37,425 nucleotides of DNA from Blastococcus sp. MG754426 (GCF_021699055.1 NZ_SSXC01000037.1:1-37425); one strand, 5' to 3'; shown: positions 10,001-19,149, counted from the first letter of the stretch. Made by a program: numbers and translations. The notes: generated by a model not told the origin, from the sequence alone.

Positions 10001-12957
10001 ACGCAGCCGCCACCGCCGCCGCGGCGTCGAGCTGGTTCGGCCGGAAGAAGCGACTGATCGCTGTCCGGGAGCAGCTCGCACCGGTCCTGCGGCCCGGGGC
10101 CGAGGTCGCGCCGAAGGCGGTGCCCGAGCTGACCGGGGCGCTGCTGCAGGTCCAGTCCGCAGTCCGCGCCATCGCCCAGCGGGCCGCCGGCGTCCCCGGA
10201 CTCGCCGTGCCCCCGCAATGGAACCCGCTCACCGACGCCGGGCGGGACCTGCTGGATCGGCAGGTCGAGTGGCTACGCCACGCCGGCGCAGCCGTGGATG
10301 CCGCAGACGGCTTCCCCGGCATCCTCCGCTCCCTCCTCGCGGCCGGCCCGATCGTCGACGCTGACGCCGGCACAGCTGTGGAGCGCGCCCGAGACGCTCT
10401 CTCGCGCCTGCTGTCCGCATGTCGAACCCCGGAGGACCGGTTCGCCGCCTGGGCCGGCGCCGAGGGGGTGCTCACCCGCTGGGACGCCACCGCGGCAGAG
10501 CGAGCTATGGAGGTGCCCGAGCTGCCCTCGTTGCAGCGCTGGCTGGACCTCATCGCGGGTGTGGAGTCGTTGCGCGCCGTCGGCCTGGGCGAAGCGCGCG
10601 AGGTCATCCTGTCCGGCCGGCTCGAGGCCGATGATGCGGTGCGCGCATTCGATCGAGGACTCGCCGAGTCGTCGGTTCGCGAGCGCCGAGCGGCCACCGG
10701 CCTGGACGGCTTCCAGCCGGAGCGGCACGAGCGCGCCATCCACCGCTTCACGGCCGCTTCTCGCGCGGTGCGCGAACACCTGCGGTCGGCGGTGCCGGCC
10801 GGAGTGCTGCAGAGCCGACCCTTCGACCCGGCGACCGGGCTGGGTCAGGTCGGAGCACTGCAGCGGGAACTGGCGAAGCAGCGCCGCGGCCTAGGAGTTC
10901 GCGGCCTGCTGGCCACCTACGGCGAGTTGATCACCGCGGTGATCCCGTGCGTCTTGGTGAGCCCCGACTCGGTGGCGAGGTTCTTCCCCGCCGAAGCCGA
11001 ACTATTCGACCTGGTCGTCTTCGACGAGGCGTCGCAGATCCGCGTGGCAGACGCCATCGGTGCACTAGGTCGCGCGAAAGCTGCCGTCGTCGTCGGGGAC
11101 AGCAAGCAGATGCCCCCAACGACGTTCGCCGAGCCCGCATCCGGTACCGGCGACGACGAGGACGTCGAGAACTCCGCCGAGCCGGTCGTCGAGGACGAGG
11201 AGTCCATCCTCTCCGAGTGCGTCCAGGCACGGGTACCCCGGCAGTGGCTCTCCTGGCATTACCGCAGCCAGGACGAGTCGCTGATCGCCTTCAGCAACCG
11301 GCAGTACTATGAGAACCGCCTGTCGTCCTTCCCGGCACCGGTGCACGGCCGCGCGACGGCAGACCCTGACGGGCGTGGGATCTCCCTCGTCCGGGTCGAC
11401 GGCACCTTCCAGCGGGCCGGAAGGGGTCAGTTGCTGCGCACGAACCCCGTCGAGGCCGAGGCAGTCGTCGCTGAGATTCGCCGCCGGTTCGCCGCCTCGC
11501 CCGACGACCTGCCGTCGCTCGGGGTCGTGACCTTCAACCAGCAGCAGCGCGCCTACATCGAGGCGCTGTTGCGCGATGCCGGAGACGAGCGACTCGTCGA
11601 GGCGCTCGACCGCACCGACGGCGAGGGTCTCTTCGTCAAGAACCTGGAGAACGTCCAGGGCGACGAGCGCGACGTGGTGTTCTTCTCCACGGGCTTCAGC
11701 GTCAACGAGCGCGGCGTGCTGCCGTTGAACTTCGGTCCCCTGAACCGCGCGGGAGGCGAGCGGCGGCTGAACGTCGCCGTCACCCGGGCGCGCCGGCAGG
11801 TCGTGGTCTTCTCGTCGTTCGACCCGGCCCAGCTGCGGGCGGAGGAGACCTCGTCGGTAGGAGTCAAGCACCTGCGGTCCTACCTCGACCTCGCCGCTCA
11901 GGGCACCGGCGTGCTCCCCCGTGACGGGCAGGCTCCCTCCGTACCCGATCGGCATCGGGAAGAGATCGCCGCCGGACTCCGGGCCCGTGGTCTCGCGGTG
12001 CGGACCGATGTCGGCCTCTCCGACTTCAAAATCGATCTGTCCGTCGCTCGGGCCGACTCGCCGGACCGTCCCCTGATGGCCGTCCTTCTCGACGGTCCGG
12101 CTTGGGCGGGTCGAGGCACCGTGGGCGACCGCGACGGGCTGCCGGTCGACGTCCTCGGGGGGATGCTCGGCTGGCCGGCGGTCGAGCGGGTGTGGTTGCC
12201 GTCCTGGCTCGCCGAGCCCGATGCGGTTCTCGATCGGCTGGTCGCCGCCCTGGACGCGCCCGCGCAGCAGCCGCCGCCCCGCGCAGCTGACGCCCCTCGG
12301 CCCGCCGCTGTGTCCTCGGACCCCGGACCGAGCGTTGCCGTCGAGGCGGCAGCGCCGTCGTCCACGGTGGAGACGGCTCCGGCTCCGAAGGCAGTGGCAG
12401 CCACCTTGGAGGGCGAGTCCGAGTTCGTGGCGTGGCAGCCCGACGCGACCGGTGATCGCAGCGTCCTCGACGAGTTGCCGGGCCGCCGCGCCGCCGAGAG
12501 GGTCCGGACGGTCCTCATTTCGGGCGTGGAGGCCGAGGGTCCGATTCACTTGGACCGCCTGGCGCGCCTGACTGCGTCGGCGTTCGGGCTCGGCCGGGTC
12601 GCCCAGGGGCGCAAGGACGCGATCGCCGCGGTCATCCCTGCGTCGCTGGTCGTGGGTGACTTCGTCTGGCCGGCCGACCTTCAACGAGGGACGTGGACGG
12701 GGTTCCGCCGTCACGCGAATGGCACCGATCGGCCGCTGGAGCACGTCGCTCCCGAGGAGATCGGCAACGCGATGGCGGCGCTCTGCCGCGCCGCGGCCGG
12801 CATGACCCAGGACGAACTGTTCGCTCAGACGCTGGAGGTGTTCGGCTTGCGCCGACGGACCCCCGCCCAGGTGGCGCTGCTCGAAGCGGCACTGGCACAC
12901 GCCATGGCTTCTGGGCGTCTGACCATGCAGTCGACGGGCCTGGTGCTCCCCGGATGA
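7057..12957 (+). CDS. DUF4011 SF1 helicase with Vsr-like nuclease and DUF3320
   Basis: This giant protein has 1966 aa. Residues about 150-300 look transglutaminase-like: RIGTCLDTVVVLAAAL (Cys 241), EGHAFLGYW (His 267), and a possible third residue Asp 295. DUF4011 follows from about 395, with the diagnostic LLDLSLRNRLINY near 405. The SF1 helicase core has GPPGTGKSQT at 703-712, VVFDEASQI (Asp 1323), VGDSKQMPPT, ENVQGDERDVVFFS and NVAVTRARRQVVVFSS. Next comes a Vsr/MTES_1575-like nuclease (HREEIAAGLRARGL from about 1633, then DFKIDLSVA with Asp 1656/1660). The end is a winged-helix/DUF3320 tail (about 1820-1960). I recall an anti-phage gene called Hhe described as DUF4011-helicase-Vsr; this match is by memory only. 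The protein probably unwinds and cleaves foreign DNA. Its stop overlaps the next gene's ATG at 12954. The long central region (about 800-1300) has no recognisable motif and probably inserts in the helicase fold. Confidence 0.88.
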   Translation: MGDSTGADRMPFDAEQGATASAPPIGIDVTATKVLSYALAHNRVPVISRLVVTNRGRPVDAAIVRLSVCDAEGAIGTPVELLVDLEEGATAVLTDVPLRLDPAAMLQVEEQRPGTVDVEVAQGERVLARRAVPVQVLAAQQWLASPPALALEMLAAHVMPNHPSVTALVSEAAELLRSATGSSAVQGYQSGAERVDQIADALAEAMRRRSIRYSEPPASWADNGQKVRTPGDVLDGRIGTCLDTVVVLAAALEQAGIRPLLWVVEGHAFLGYWREEVPVESTVSTEVASLVNLVDLGLIRLIETTMLVGDDQNSAGDLHRQPYAKWLAGDLDRVTGVVDVHRARQDQILPLPARTRDADGAINVVEYRPAEHSAPLRFVQPSDRPAGPADRPDVPARVQQWKNALLDLSLRNRLINYTDRSGLALTVPDASLAALEDMVNEGTPINLLPSDHIAEIQRARGLRSARELPQDQLTEILHSRRAVFADVTEAGYLTRFRNLAYKAKTIVEETGANNLYLALGSLAWELDGRPLRSPLVLVPVNVVSGARNSGYRMVLDESGTSTPNYCLLEKLRQLHGLSVPGLAEPAEDGAGIDLDAALQAMRIALAERGLPYRVEPTADLAILQFAKFRLWKDLDEHWAELSTNALVAHLVSKPTEPFIDPVTTGADHADLDDLAARCPVPADASQLRAVAEAAAGRTFVLEGPPGTGKSQTITNLLTRAVADGKRVLFVAEKRAALDVVYRRLAAVGMSPFALDLHDKGSKPAVVRAQIRQALDHAVAVDDQGLATDQEDLRSARRSLDRYTQRLHETNGAGLSLYTARTAVLSARTEVAALPVPTTFVASTSPEAVAGIRQFLAGLPDLTDQARPRPDHPWAFVDTADVSASAVRQAAMDLTEALAVLPREGRLAPVVRAARTPTDLDTLARLLSGPAVGLAVLDETRSPRWSDATRSVAHEVSAFVAATHPGLDAATPAALDLPLADIHAAATAAAASSWFGRKKRLIAVREQLAPVLRPGAEVAPKAVPELTGALLQVQSAVRAIAQRAAGVPGLAVPPQWNPLTDAGRDLLDRQVEWLRHAGAAVDAADGFPGILRSLLAAGPIVDADAGTAVERARDALSRLLSACRTPEDRFAAWAGAEGVLTRWDATAAERAMEVPELPSLQRWLDLIAGVESLRAVGLGEAREVILSGRLEADDAVRAFDRGLAESSVRERRAATGLDGFQPERHERAIHRFTAASRAVREHLRSAVPAGVLQSRPFDPATGLGQVGALQRELAKQRRGLGVRGLLATYGELITAVIPCVLVSPDSVARFFPAEAELFDLVVFDEASQIRVADAIGALGRAKAAVVVGDSKQMPPTTFAEPASGTGDDEDVENSAEPVVEDEESILSECVQARVPRQWLSWHYRSQDESLIAFSNRQYYENRLSSFPAPVHGRATADPDGRGISLVRVDGTFQRAGRGQLLRTNPVEAEAVVAEIRRRFAASPDDLPSLGVVTFNQQQRAYIEALLRDAGDERLVEALDRTDGEGLFVKNLENVQGDERDVVFFSTGFSVNERGVLPLNFGPLNRAGGERRLNVAVTRARRQVVVFSSFDPAQLRAEETSSVGVKHLRSYLDLAAQGTGVLPRDGQAPSVPDRHREEIAAGLRARGLAVRTDVGLSDFKIDLSVARADSPDRPLMAVLLDGPAWAGRGTVGDRDGLPVDVLGGMLGWPAVERVWLPSWLAEPDAVLDRLVAALDAPAQQPPPRAADAPRPAAVSSDPGPSVAVEAAAPSSTVETAPAPKAVAATLEGESEFVAWQPDATGDRSVLDELPGRRAAERVRTVLISGVEAEGPIHLDRLARLTASAFGLGRVAQGRKDAIAAVIPASLVVGDFVWPADLQRGTWTGFRRHANGTDRPLEHVAPEEIGNAMAALCRAAAGMTQDELFAQTLEVFGLRRRTPAQVALLEAALAHAMASGRLTMQSTGLVLPG

Positions 12958-15900
12958 CCATGGGATTGGACAGGCACCAACTGTCGACCGAGGCTGGACT
13001 GGCTCCCGGGCTCTACGAGCACCTGGTCACCGATCGGCTGCTGCGGTCATTAGCGGAGGTTCCGCCGGAGCTTGTCGACCTCGGTGGACTCGACCCTGCC
13101 GATGCCCACGAGGCGTTGACCCGCCACATCACCGAACTGGCCAAGCGGGCGTTGCGCGCTGCCGGCGGCTCCGACGCCGCTGCCGTCGCCCGCCAGGTGG
13201 CGCTGGCCAATCGCATCGTCACGTTGATCAATGAGCTCTCTGCCGATGCTGGCGCCTTTGACGAGCCGGTCGCTGATCCGCCACGCACCCTGCTCGCGGT
13301 GGCGGCGCCGCGCACGGTGCCCGGCCCCACGTCATTTCCGGAACGACCGGCTACGCCGCTATCCACGAGCGCGCTCCTGGTCAACGGCCGCGGGCAGCCG
13401 CGCATCGGCTTCGAGGTGGCCCGGGAGCTCGCCTCCGCTAACGACGTCGACCTGCTATGCGCGTTCATCAAGTGGCAAGGTGTGCGGGTCCTCGAGAAGG
13501 CCCTGCTAGACCTGCAGGAGCGGGGCGGCCGACTCCGGGTCATCACGACGACCTACATGGGGGCGACCGACCAGCGCGCCCTGGACCGTCTCGTCGAACT
13601 GGGCGCCGACGTCAAGATCTCCTACGAGACGCGCACGACGCGGCTGCACGCCAAGGCCTGGCTCTTCCGCCGCGCGAGCGGCATGTCAACCGCCTACGTC
13701 GGCTCTTCGAACCTGTCGCGGACGGCGATGACCGACGGCCTGGAGTGGAACGTCCGCCTGTCCAGCGTCGAGCAGGGGCATCTGCTCGATACCTTCGCTG
13801 AGACCTTTGACAGCTACTGGGCGGATCCATCGTTCGAGACGTACGCGCCCGGGCGGGATGGCGACCGGCTGCGCGCAGCACTCAGCGCGGAGCGCGGGGG
13901 GCCAACGGACCTGCCGATCGAGATCACGTCGCTCGATGTTCGGCCGTTCGGCTACCAGCGCGAAATTCTCGACGAGCTGGAAGCCGAGCGCACTGTCCAC
14001 AACCGGTGGCGCAACCTCGTGGTGATGGCGACGGGGACCGGGAAAACCGTGGTGTCCGCGCTGGACTACAAGCGCTTGCGAGCCGCGGGGACCGCCGACC
14101 GCATCCTCTTCGTCGCCCACCGGGAGGAGTTGCTGGCGCAGAGCCTGTCAACGTTCCGCCACGTGCTGCGGCAGGGTGACTTCGGTGAGCTGTACGTCGG
14201 TGGCCAGCGCCCCCGGGAGTGGCGCCATGTCTTCGGATCGGTGCAGTCGCTGTCCCAGCTCGACTTGGCGGAACTCGATCCGGCGCATTTCGACCTAGTG
14301 GTCGTCGACGAGTTTCACCATGCGATGGCCGCCACCTACCGACGCCTTCTCGAGCACCTCACGCCCAAGGTCCTCGTCGGACTCACCGCGACGCCCGAAC
14401 GGACGGACGGCGCCGATGTGCGGGAATGGTTCGACGGCCGCACCGCAGTCGAGTTGCGGCTATGGGAAGCGCTGGAGCAAGGGCTGTTGGCGCCGTTCCA
14501 GTACTTCGGCATCCACGACGACGTCGCCCTAGAACAGGTGCGATGGAGGCGCGGACGCGGCTATGACACAGCTGAGCTGACCAATATCTACACCGGCGAT
14601 GACGTCCGGGTACGGCTCATTCTCCAAGCGATCCGGGACAAGGTCGACGACCCGGGCAGGATGCGGGCCCTCGGCTTCTGCGTGAGCATCCAGCACGCTG
14701 ATTTCATGGCGCGCCGCTTCACCGACGCGGGCATCCCCAGCCTCGCTGTCACCTCGGGAACCTCCCGTGAGGACCGCGCAGCGGCACTCATCGCACTGCG
14801 CGATCGCACAGTCAACGTGCTGTTCACGGTCGACCTGTTCAACGAGGGGCTCGACGTGCCGGCCGTCGACACCGTCTTGTTCCTCCGGCCGACGGAGAGC
14901 GCCACCGTCTTTCTCCAGCAGCTCGGGCGCGGCTTGCGGTTGTCCGAGGACAAGTCGTGCCTGACGGTTCTCGACTTCATCGGGGCGCAGCACCAGGAGT
15001 TTCGCTTCGACCTTCGGTTCCGCGCTCTCACCGGCAGCTCACGGCGAGGCTTGCAACGAGACGTTGAGCAGGGGTTTCCGCTCCTCCCGGCCGGCTGCCA
15101 CATCGAGCTCGACCGGGTGGCGCAGCAGCTCGTACTGGACAACATCAAGTCGTCACTGACCGTGTCTTGGAAGGGGCTCGCCGCCGAGGCTCGTCGTCTC
15201 CAGCGCCCGACCCTCGTGGGGTTCCTCGAAGAGTCCGGCGTGGATCTCGAAGACCTGTATCGCGGCAGTGGTCGCAGTTGGCTGGACCTACAACGAGCTG
15301 CCGGGTGGGTGGAGGACCGGCCGGGACCCGACGACGCCACTCTGGGTGGAGCGCTCGGCCGCATGCTGCACGCGGACGACGTCGAACGGTTGCAGTTCTT
15401 CCGGTCGGTCACCGAGGGGAAGTTCAAGCTCGACGACCGGACCCGCCGTCTCGCAGCGATGCTGCACTTCTCCCTTTTCGGCAACCGGACGCCTTTCAGC
15501 AGCATCGAAGCCAGCCTGGAACGGCTGCTGGCTCACCCGGGACGCGCGGCCGAGCTCCGTGAGCTGAGCGGTGTGCTGCACGACCGTATTCACCGCGTCG
15601 CGCCGGCGCTGGAGATCGCCGGCCCCCGGCCGCTGCACGTCCATGCGCGGTACAGCCGAGACGAGGCCCTGGCTGCGTTCGGGATGGAGAACCTCAACGG
15701 CACCTTTGGTTCGGGAGTGCGGTGGGTCCCGGACGATCGAGCCGACGTCTTCTTCGTGACGCTGTTAAAGTCAGAGGCGCACTTTTCCCCCACGACCATG
15801 TACGCCGACCACGCCATCTCCCCGACGCTTTTTCAGTGGGAGTCACAGAACAACACGGCCGAGCGGTCCGCAACCGGCCAGCGGTACATCAACCACCGCG

Positions 15901-16091
15901 AGCTGGGCACCTCTGTGCACTTGTTCGTCCGCGAGACGAAGACGTCGGACGGAACGCTGGGCACGCCGCCCTACCTGTACGCCGGCCCGATGACATACCT
16001 GTCTCACACCGGCGAGCGACCGATGCGGATCCTCTGGCAGCTCCACCACGCCCTTCCTGCGGACGTCTTCCACGCGGCCAAGGTCGCCTGA
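12954..16091 (+). CDS. PLD nuclease-SF2 helicase-DUF3427 protein
   Basis: The 1045-aa protein has three parts. An N-terminal phospholipase-D-type nuclease shows HAKAWLF (His 232, Lys 234) and GSSNLSRTA from 250. An SF2 helicase core shows ATGTGKT (359-365), VVDEFHHA (Asp 452), GLTATPERTDG, FTVDLFNEGLDVP and QQLGRGLR (about 655-662). A C-terminal DUF3427 domain covers about 900-1040, with FGSGVRW, TTMYADHAISPTLFQWESQ and LGTPPYLYAGP. DUF3427 helicases of this layout occur widely in restriction and defence loci and are thought to translocate on and cut DNA. The ATG at 12954 overlaps the stop of the DUF4011 gene (ATGA), so the two are translationally coupled and may work together. A second ATG at 12960 is two codons later. 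The family is clear; the target is unknown. Confidence 0.93.
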   Translation: MTMGLDRHQLSTEAGLAPGLYEHLVTDRLLRSLAEVPPELVDLGGLDPADAHEALTRHITELAKRALRAAGGSDAAAVARQVALANRIVTLINELSADAGAFDEPVADPPRTLLAVAAPRTVPGPTSFPERPATPLSTSALLVNGRGQPRIGFEVARELASANDVDLLCAFIKWQGVRVLEKALLDLQERGGRLRVITTTYMGATDQRALDRLVELGADVKISYETRTTRLHAKAWLFRRASGMSTAYVGSSNLSRTAMTDGLEWNVRLSSVEQGHLLDTFAETFDSYWADPSFETYAPGRDGDRLRAALSAERGGPTDLPIEITSLDVRPFGYQREILDELEAERTVHNRWRNLVVMATGTGKTVVSALDYKRLRAAGTADRILFVAHREELLAQSLSTFRHVLRQGDFGELYVGGQRPREWRHVFGSVQSLSQLDLAELDPAHFDLVVVDEFHHAMAATYRRLLEHLTPKVLVGLTATPERTDGADVREWFDGRTAVELRLWEALEQGLLAPFQYFGIHDDVALEQVRWRRGRGYDTAELTNIYTGDDVRVRLILQAIRDKVDDPGRMRALGFCVSIQHADFMARRFTDAGIPSLAVTSGTSREDRAAALIALRDRTVNVLFTVDLFNEGLDVPAVDTVLFLRPTESATVFLQQLGRGLRLSEDKSCLTVLDFIGAQHQEFRFDLRFRALTGSSRRGLQRDVEQGFPLLPAGCHIELDRVAQQLVLDNIKSSLTVSWKGLAAEARRLQRPTLVGFLEESGVDLEDLYRGSGRSWLDLQRAAGWVEDRPGPDDATLGGALGRMLHADDVERLQFFRSVTEGKFKLDDRTRRLAAMLHFSLFGNRTPFSSIEASLERLLAHPGRAAELRELSGVLHDRIHRVAPALEIAGPRPLHVHARYSRDEALAAFGMENLNGTFGSGVRWVPDDRADVFFVTLLKSEAHFSPTTMYADHAISPTLFQWESQNNTAERSATGQRYINHRELGTSVHLFVRETKTSDGTLGTPPYLYAGPMTYLSHTGERPMRILWQLHHALPADVFHAAKVA

Positions 16092-16395
16092 CGAGACCAG
16101 GATCTATCTCCTCCAGTCGTCGCGTGTCGGGGCTGCCTTAGCGGGGTCTGCCGGCGCCCGCCCCGGACCTCGGCATCTACGGCGTGCGCGTGGTGGATGC
16201 CGGCCGCACTGGGGCACACGGTGCCTAACGGCGCCGTGACCCGGCTGATGCAAGGCTCCGCCCTGGCGGCGACAGCTGGAGGGGTTCGCGGACGCGTGCC
16301 TTCGGCATCAGGCGCCGTCGCCTACTCAGGGACGCACGCCTCCTGCGGACCGCTCCATTGCCAACCGCTTGTTCGGAGTAGGACAGGGACGCCAC
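16092..16395. other. Convergent intergenic region, no gene seen
   Basis: These 304 bases separate the 3' ends of the first plus-strand operon and the minus-strand HelD-type gene. I see no protein-like frame and no strong terminator. Only a 7-base inverted match (CTGATGC/GCATCAG) with a spacer of about 50 bases is visible, which is not meaningful by itself. Confidence 0.5.
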
Positions 16396-19149
16396 TCATT
16401 GGAATCCGCGCGTTGATTCAGTCGTATATCCCAGGTCTGAAAGACGTCGTTCGGCCACCCACAGCTCCTCAGCCGTGAACAAGGGAGCGAATCGAGGATC
16501 GAGCACTGCTGCCTCGATGCTGTAGAGAAGTAGTCTTTTTCGCGCCAACGTGTACAGCAGCCGCACAGGCTCAGCGCGCGCGAGCAGGAACTTTGCAAAG
16601 CCCACTCCCCCGAGCTCCCCGAGGTTGCGCGACAGCCAGTCGTTTATGTGGCTGCCATGCTTCACCAGGTCATCCTTGACCCGCTTGTCGAAGGCAGCCT
16701 CGAGCCCGGCGAGGTCCAGTTCCTCGGCGGCGTCGGATGGCGCGTCGGCGGGCTCAGGATCTGGATCACGAGGAGCGAGAACGGCAGGAGCCGGAACGCC
16801 GGGGGACTCTGGCGCTGGGGCAGCGCTGTGGAGGCCGAGCTCCTCCCGGAGACGGTCGAGCAACCGAGGCCACAGACCGGGCGGGACGCTGGCACGGATC
16901 GTTTGCGCCAGCGGCCCAGTGACCGCTCCTACGACGAGCTCGCTGACCGCGTCCAGCCCCGCCGCTGGTGGCGTGGTCAGGGGTGGACGTGTTGGCGGCA
17001 GCCACTCGACACGAACCTGCTCCCTCGTAGCCGGCTCGTCGAGATTTAACGGCTGGCTGCCCACTGCCGCGACAGCCCCTTCCTCTGGCCCCTCCATCTC
17101 AAGCGACGGGGCAATGGCAGCGGCTGCCGAGTCGGACGCCACTAGTGCGACCGGCAGCTCCTCCAGGGGTAGCAGTGCGCCCGTGTGCACGACGGCGAGG
17201 TGTTGAGTCGTACGTGTCAGCGCCACGTACAGCATCCGCAAACCGTGCTGGTGCTCGGCGACGATGGCCTCAGGCTCCACGACGACCACGGAGTCGAACT
17301 CGAGCCCCTTGGCGTCCGCAGGGCTCACGAGGTTGATTGAGGCGCCGATGCCCCCTGCGCTGGCGTCGCTGAATGTGACTCGCTTGGCCTTCAACCGAGC
17401 GACCAAGTCGTCTCGCAATGTGTCTGGACAAACAAGGCCGACGAACAGCCCCTGACCGGCCCTCTCCTGGGCAATTCGAACCGCCTCCACCAAGCGATCC
17501 TCTTCATCTACTTCGACGAGCTGCGGCGCCTCCGGCCCCTCCCGGACCACCCGTGGAGGCGTAACGTCAGGCGCAGCCTGAGGGAGCAGTCGAGCCGCCA
17601 GCTCGAACACTTGTCGTGGAACCCGGTAGCCGAAGCTGAGCTCTTCGATTTGGACGTCGTAGGCCTTCTCCAGTGCCTCAGCAACGTCGTCCCACGAGTC
17701 CCTGGCCCATGCGCCGGTTGACTGCGCTAGGTCTCCTACAAGGGTCATGGAGCCTTCCGCGGAGCGCCGCGCCAACGAACGCAGCTGCATCGGCGCGAGG
17801 TCCTGTGCTTCATCAACCACGATGTGTCCAAAGCGCGGACCCGGTCCGTTGATCAGCGCGTCCGCCTCATCCAGCAAGGCGACGTCGGCATCGCTCCACG
17901 TCTCTCCCGAGAGGCGGTCGGCTTGCTGGCGCACCAGGCGCCCGATCTCCGTACCCGTGAAGTCGTCGCCTGCCGCTGCAAGTAGCCGCTCCCGGGAGCC
18001 CAGGAGGTCGCGGAGGAAGGCCTGCGGACTGAGTGAGGGCCATAGACGCTCTACGGCGCTCTCGATCTGCGTGGGCGTTACCGTCTCGGCCGCACGACGT
18101 ACGGGGCCTTCATTTACCCACCTGCGGAAGGCGGCTCGTCCCGAGGCATAGGTTCCCTGAGAGGAGTAGCGCTCGAGCGCTGACTCGAGCTGTGGCCGGG
18201 GGATCCGCACCCCACCGCGCTCTGGCCCGACAAGGACTTCCGTCAGCCCGTCCGGGACACGCACACGTTGCATAAGTGCGCGGTCGAGCAGGTCGGCCAT
18301 CCGCGCATCGCCCTTGAGTCGGGCGGTGGCCGGATCCTCGAGGCGGCCAGAACTCGGCTGAGGCCCCAGGCCGCGCAAGTCACGGTGGATGACGTCAGCG
18401 TCACCCAAGCCCGGCAGCACGGAGCGGATGTACTTGGTGAAGGTGGGATTGGGGCCCACGACGAGGACCTGCTCAGGCGTCAGCCGATCCCGGTTGTTGA
18501 AGAGCAGCCAGGACACGCGGTGAAGGGCCACCGCCGTCTTCCCTGTCCCGGGACCACCTTGGACGATCAGAAGTCGCTCGAGGGGCAACCGGATGAGCTC
18601 GTACTGGCTGGCGTGAATCGTTTGGACGATGTCACGCATTTCGCCAGTGCGGTGCTGTTCGAGGTCGCGGAGAACGGCGTCATCGATGCCGGACTGCTCG
18701 AGTCCGGAGAGCTCCCCGATGCGTCGTGCGAGGTCTTCGAAGACGAGCTCTTCAAAATCGTCGACGGTGTTCTTCGTCGTTTGGAACTTGCGTCGCCGAG
18801 TAAGCCCGCGGGGGTCGTCGTACGTCGCGGTGAAGTACGGAGCCGCGAAGTCGGTCCGCCAGTTAATGACCAGCGGGTCGTGTGAATCGTTGGCGATGAG
18901 GTGCTTGCCGACGTATACGGCCTCCCCATCCGCCAGGTCGAAGCGTCCGAACGCGACTGGCTCGTCTGGCGCACCGATCGACTCCAGCAGGCGGTCGGCT
19001 CCCTTCTTGACCGCTGAGACGGCCGCCCGCGGGCCAGCGGCAGCCGAGGGAGCACCCTGCAAGGTCCGGCGCTTGCGCTCCCGCGCTTCCCATGCAAGGT
19101 CGAAGTGCTCTTGCTCGAGCGCTAAGTCTGCCCTGTTTGCGGTCGTCAT
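16396..19149 (-). CDS. HelD/HelR-type RNAP-associated helicase, extended
   Basis: This 917-aa protein has a HelD/HelR-type layout. Its N-terminal charged helical arm includes EQEHFDLAWEARERKRR. Then come YVGKHLIANDSHDPLVINWR, the family's conserved strand region, GGPGTGKTAV (Lys 204), VVDEAQDLAPMQ (Asp 446) and a final SF1 motif MLYVALTRTTQHLA (Met about 639). HelD proteins bind RNA polymerase, clear stalled complexes and, as HelR in actinobacteria, protect against rifamycins. Family members are usually about 700-770 aa. Here roughly 170 more residues follow a variable linker rich in Pro/Ala, ending in a helical domain (AFDKRVKDDLVKHGSHIND... AVLDPRFAPLFTAEELWVAE). That tail may give a new partner or target. 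It starts at ATG 19149, 47 bases after the 638-aa gene on the same strand, so the two probably share a transcript. A role in defence or in transcription stress are both possible. Confidence 0.85.
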   Translation of the reverse strand: MTTANRADLALEQEHFDLAWEARERKRRTLQGAPSAAAGPRAAVSAVKKGADRLLESIGAPDEPVAFGRFDLADGEAVYVGKHLIANDSHDPLVINWRTDFAAPYFTATYDDPRGLTRRRKFQTTKNTVDDFEELVFEDLARRIGELSGLEQSGIDDAVLRDLEQHRTGEMRDIVQTIHASQYELIRLPLERLLIVQGGPGTGKTAVALHRVSWLLFNNRDRLTPEQVLVVGPNPTFTKYIRSVLPGLGDADVIHRDLRGLGPQPSSGRLEDPATARLKGDARMADLLDRALMQRVRVPDGLTEVLVGPERGGVRIPRPQLESALERYSSQGTYASGRAAFRRWVNEGPVRRAAETVTPTQIESAVERLWPSLSPQAFLRDLLGSRERLLAAAGDDFTGTEIGRLVRQQADRLSGETWSDADVALLDEADALINGPGPRFGHIVVDEAQDLAPMQLRSLARRSAEGSMTLVGDLAQSTGAWARDSWDDVAEALEKAYDVQIEELSFGYRVPRQVFELAARLLPQAAPDVTPPRVVREGPEAPQLVEVDEEDRLVEAVRIAQERAGQGLFVGLVCPDTLRDDLVARLKAKRVTFSDASAGGIGASINLVSPADAKGLEFDSVVVVEPEAIVAEHQHGLRMLYVALTRTTQHLAVVHTGALLPLEELPVALVASDSAAAAIAPSLEMEGPEEGAVAAVGSQPLNLDEPATREQVRVEWLPPTRPPLTTPPAAGLDAVSELVVGAVTGPLAQTIRASVPPGLWPRLLDRLREELGLHSAAPAPESPGVPAPAVLAPRDPDPEPADAPSDAAEELDLAGLEAAFDKRVKDDLVKHGSHINDWLSRNLGELGGVGFAKFLLARAEPVRLLYTLARKRLLLYSIEAAVLDPRFAPLFTAEELWVAERRLSDLGYTTESTRGFQ

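Noticed and set aside
12693..12953. In-frame extension upstream of the PLD-helicase start
   Set aside because: It overlaps the DUF3320 end of the previous protein in another frame and looks non-protein-like; ATG 12954 gives the expected coupling.
16245..16315. CTGATGC/GCATCAG inverted pair as terminator
   Set aside because: Seven-base arms about 50 bases apart are expected by chance at this length and no U-tract follows.
16197..16478. Plus-strand frame between the convergent genes
   Set aside because: It is short, without SD, with no recognisable pattern, and runs into the HelD-type gene on the other strand.
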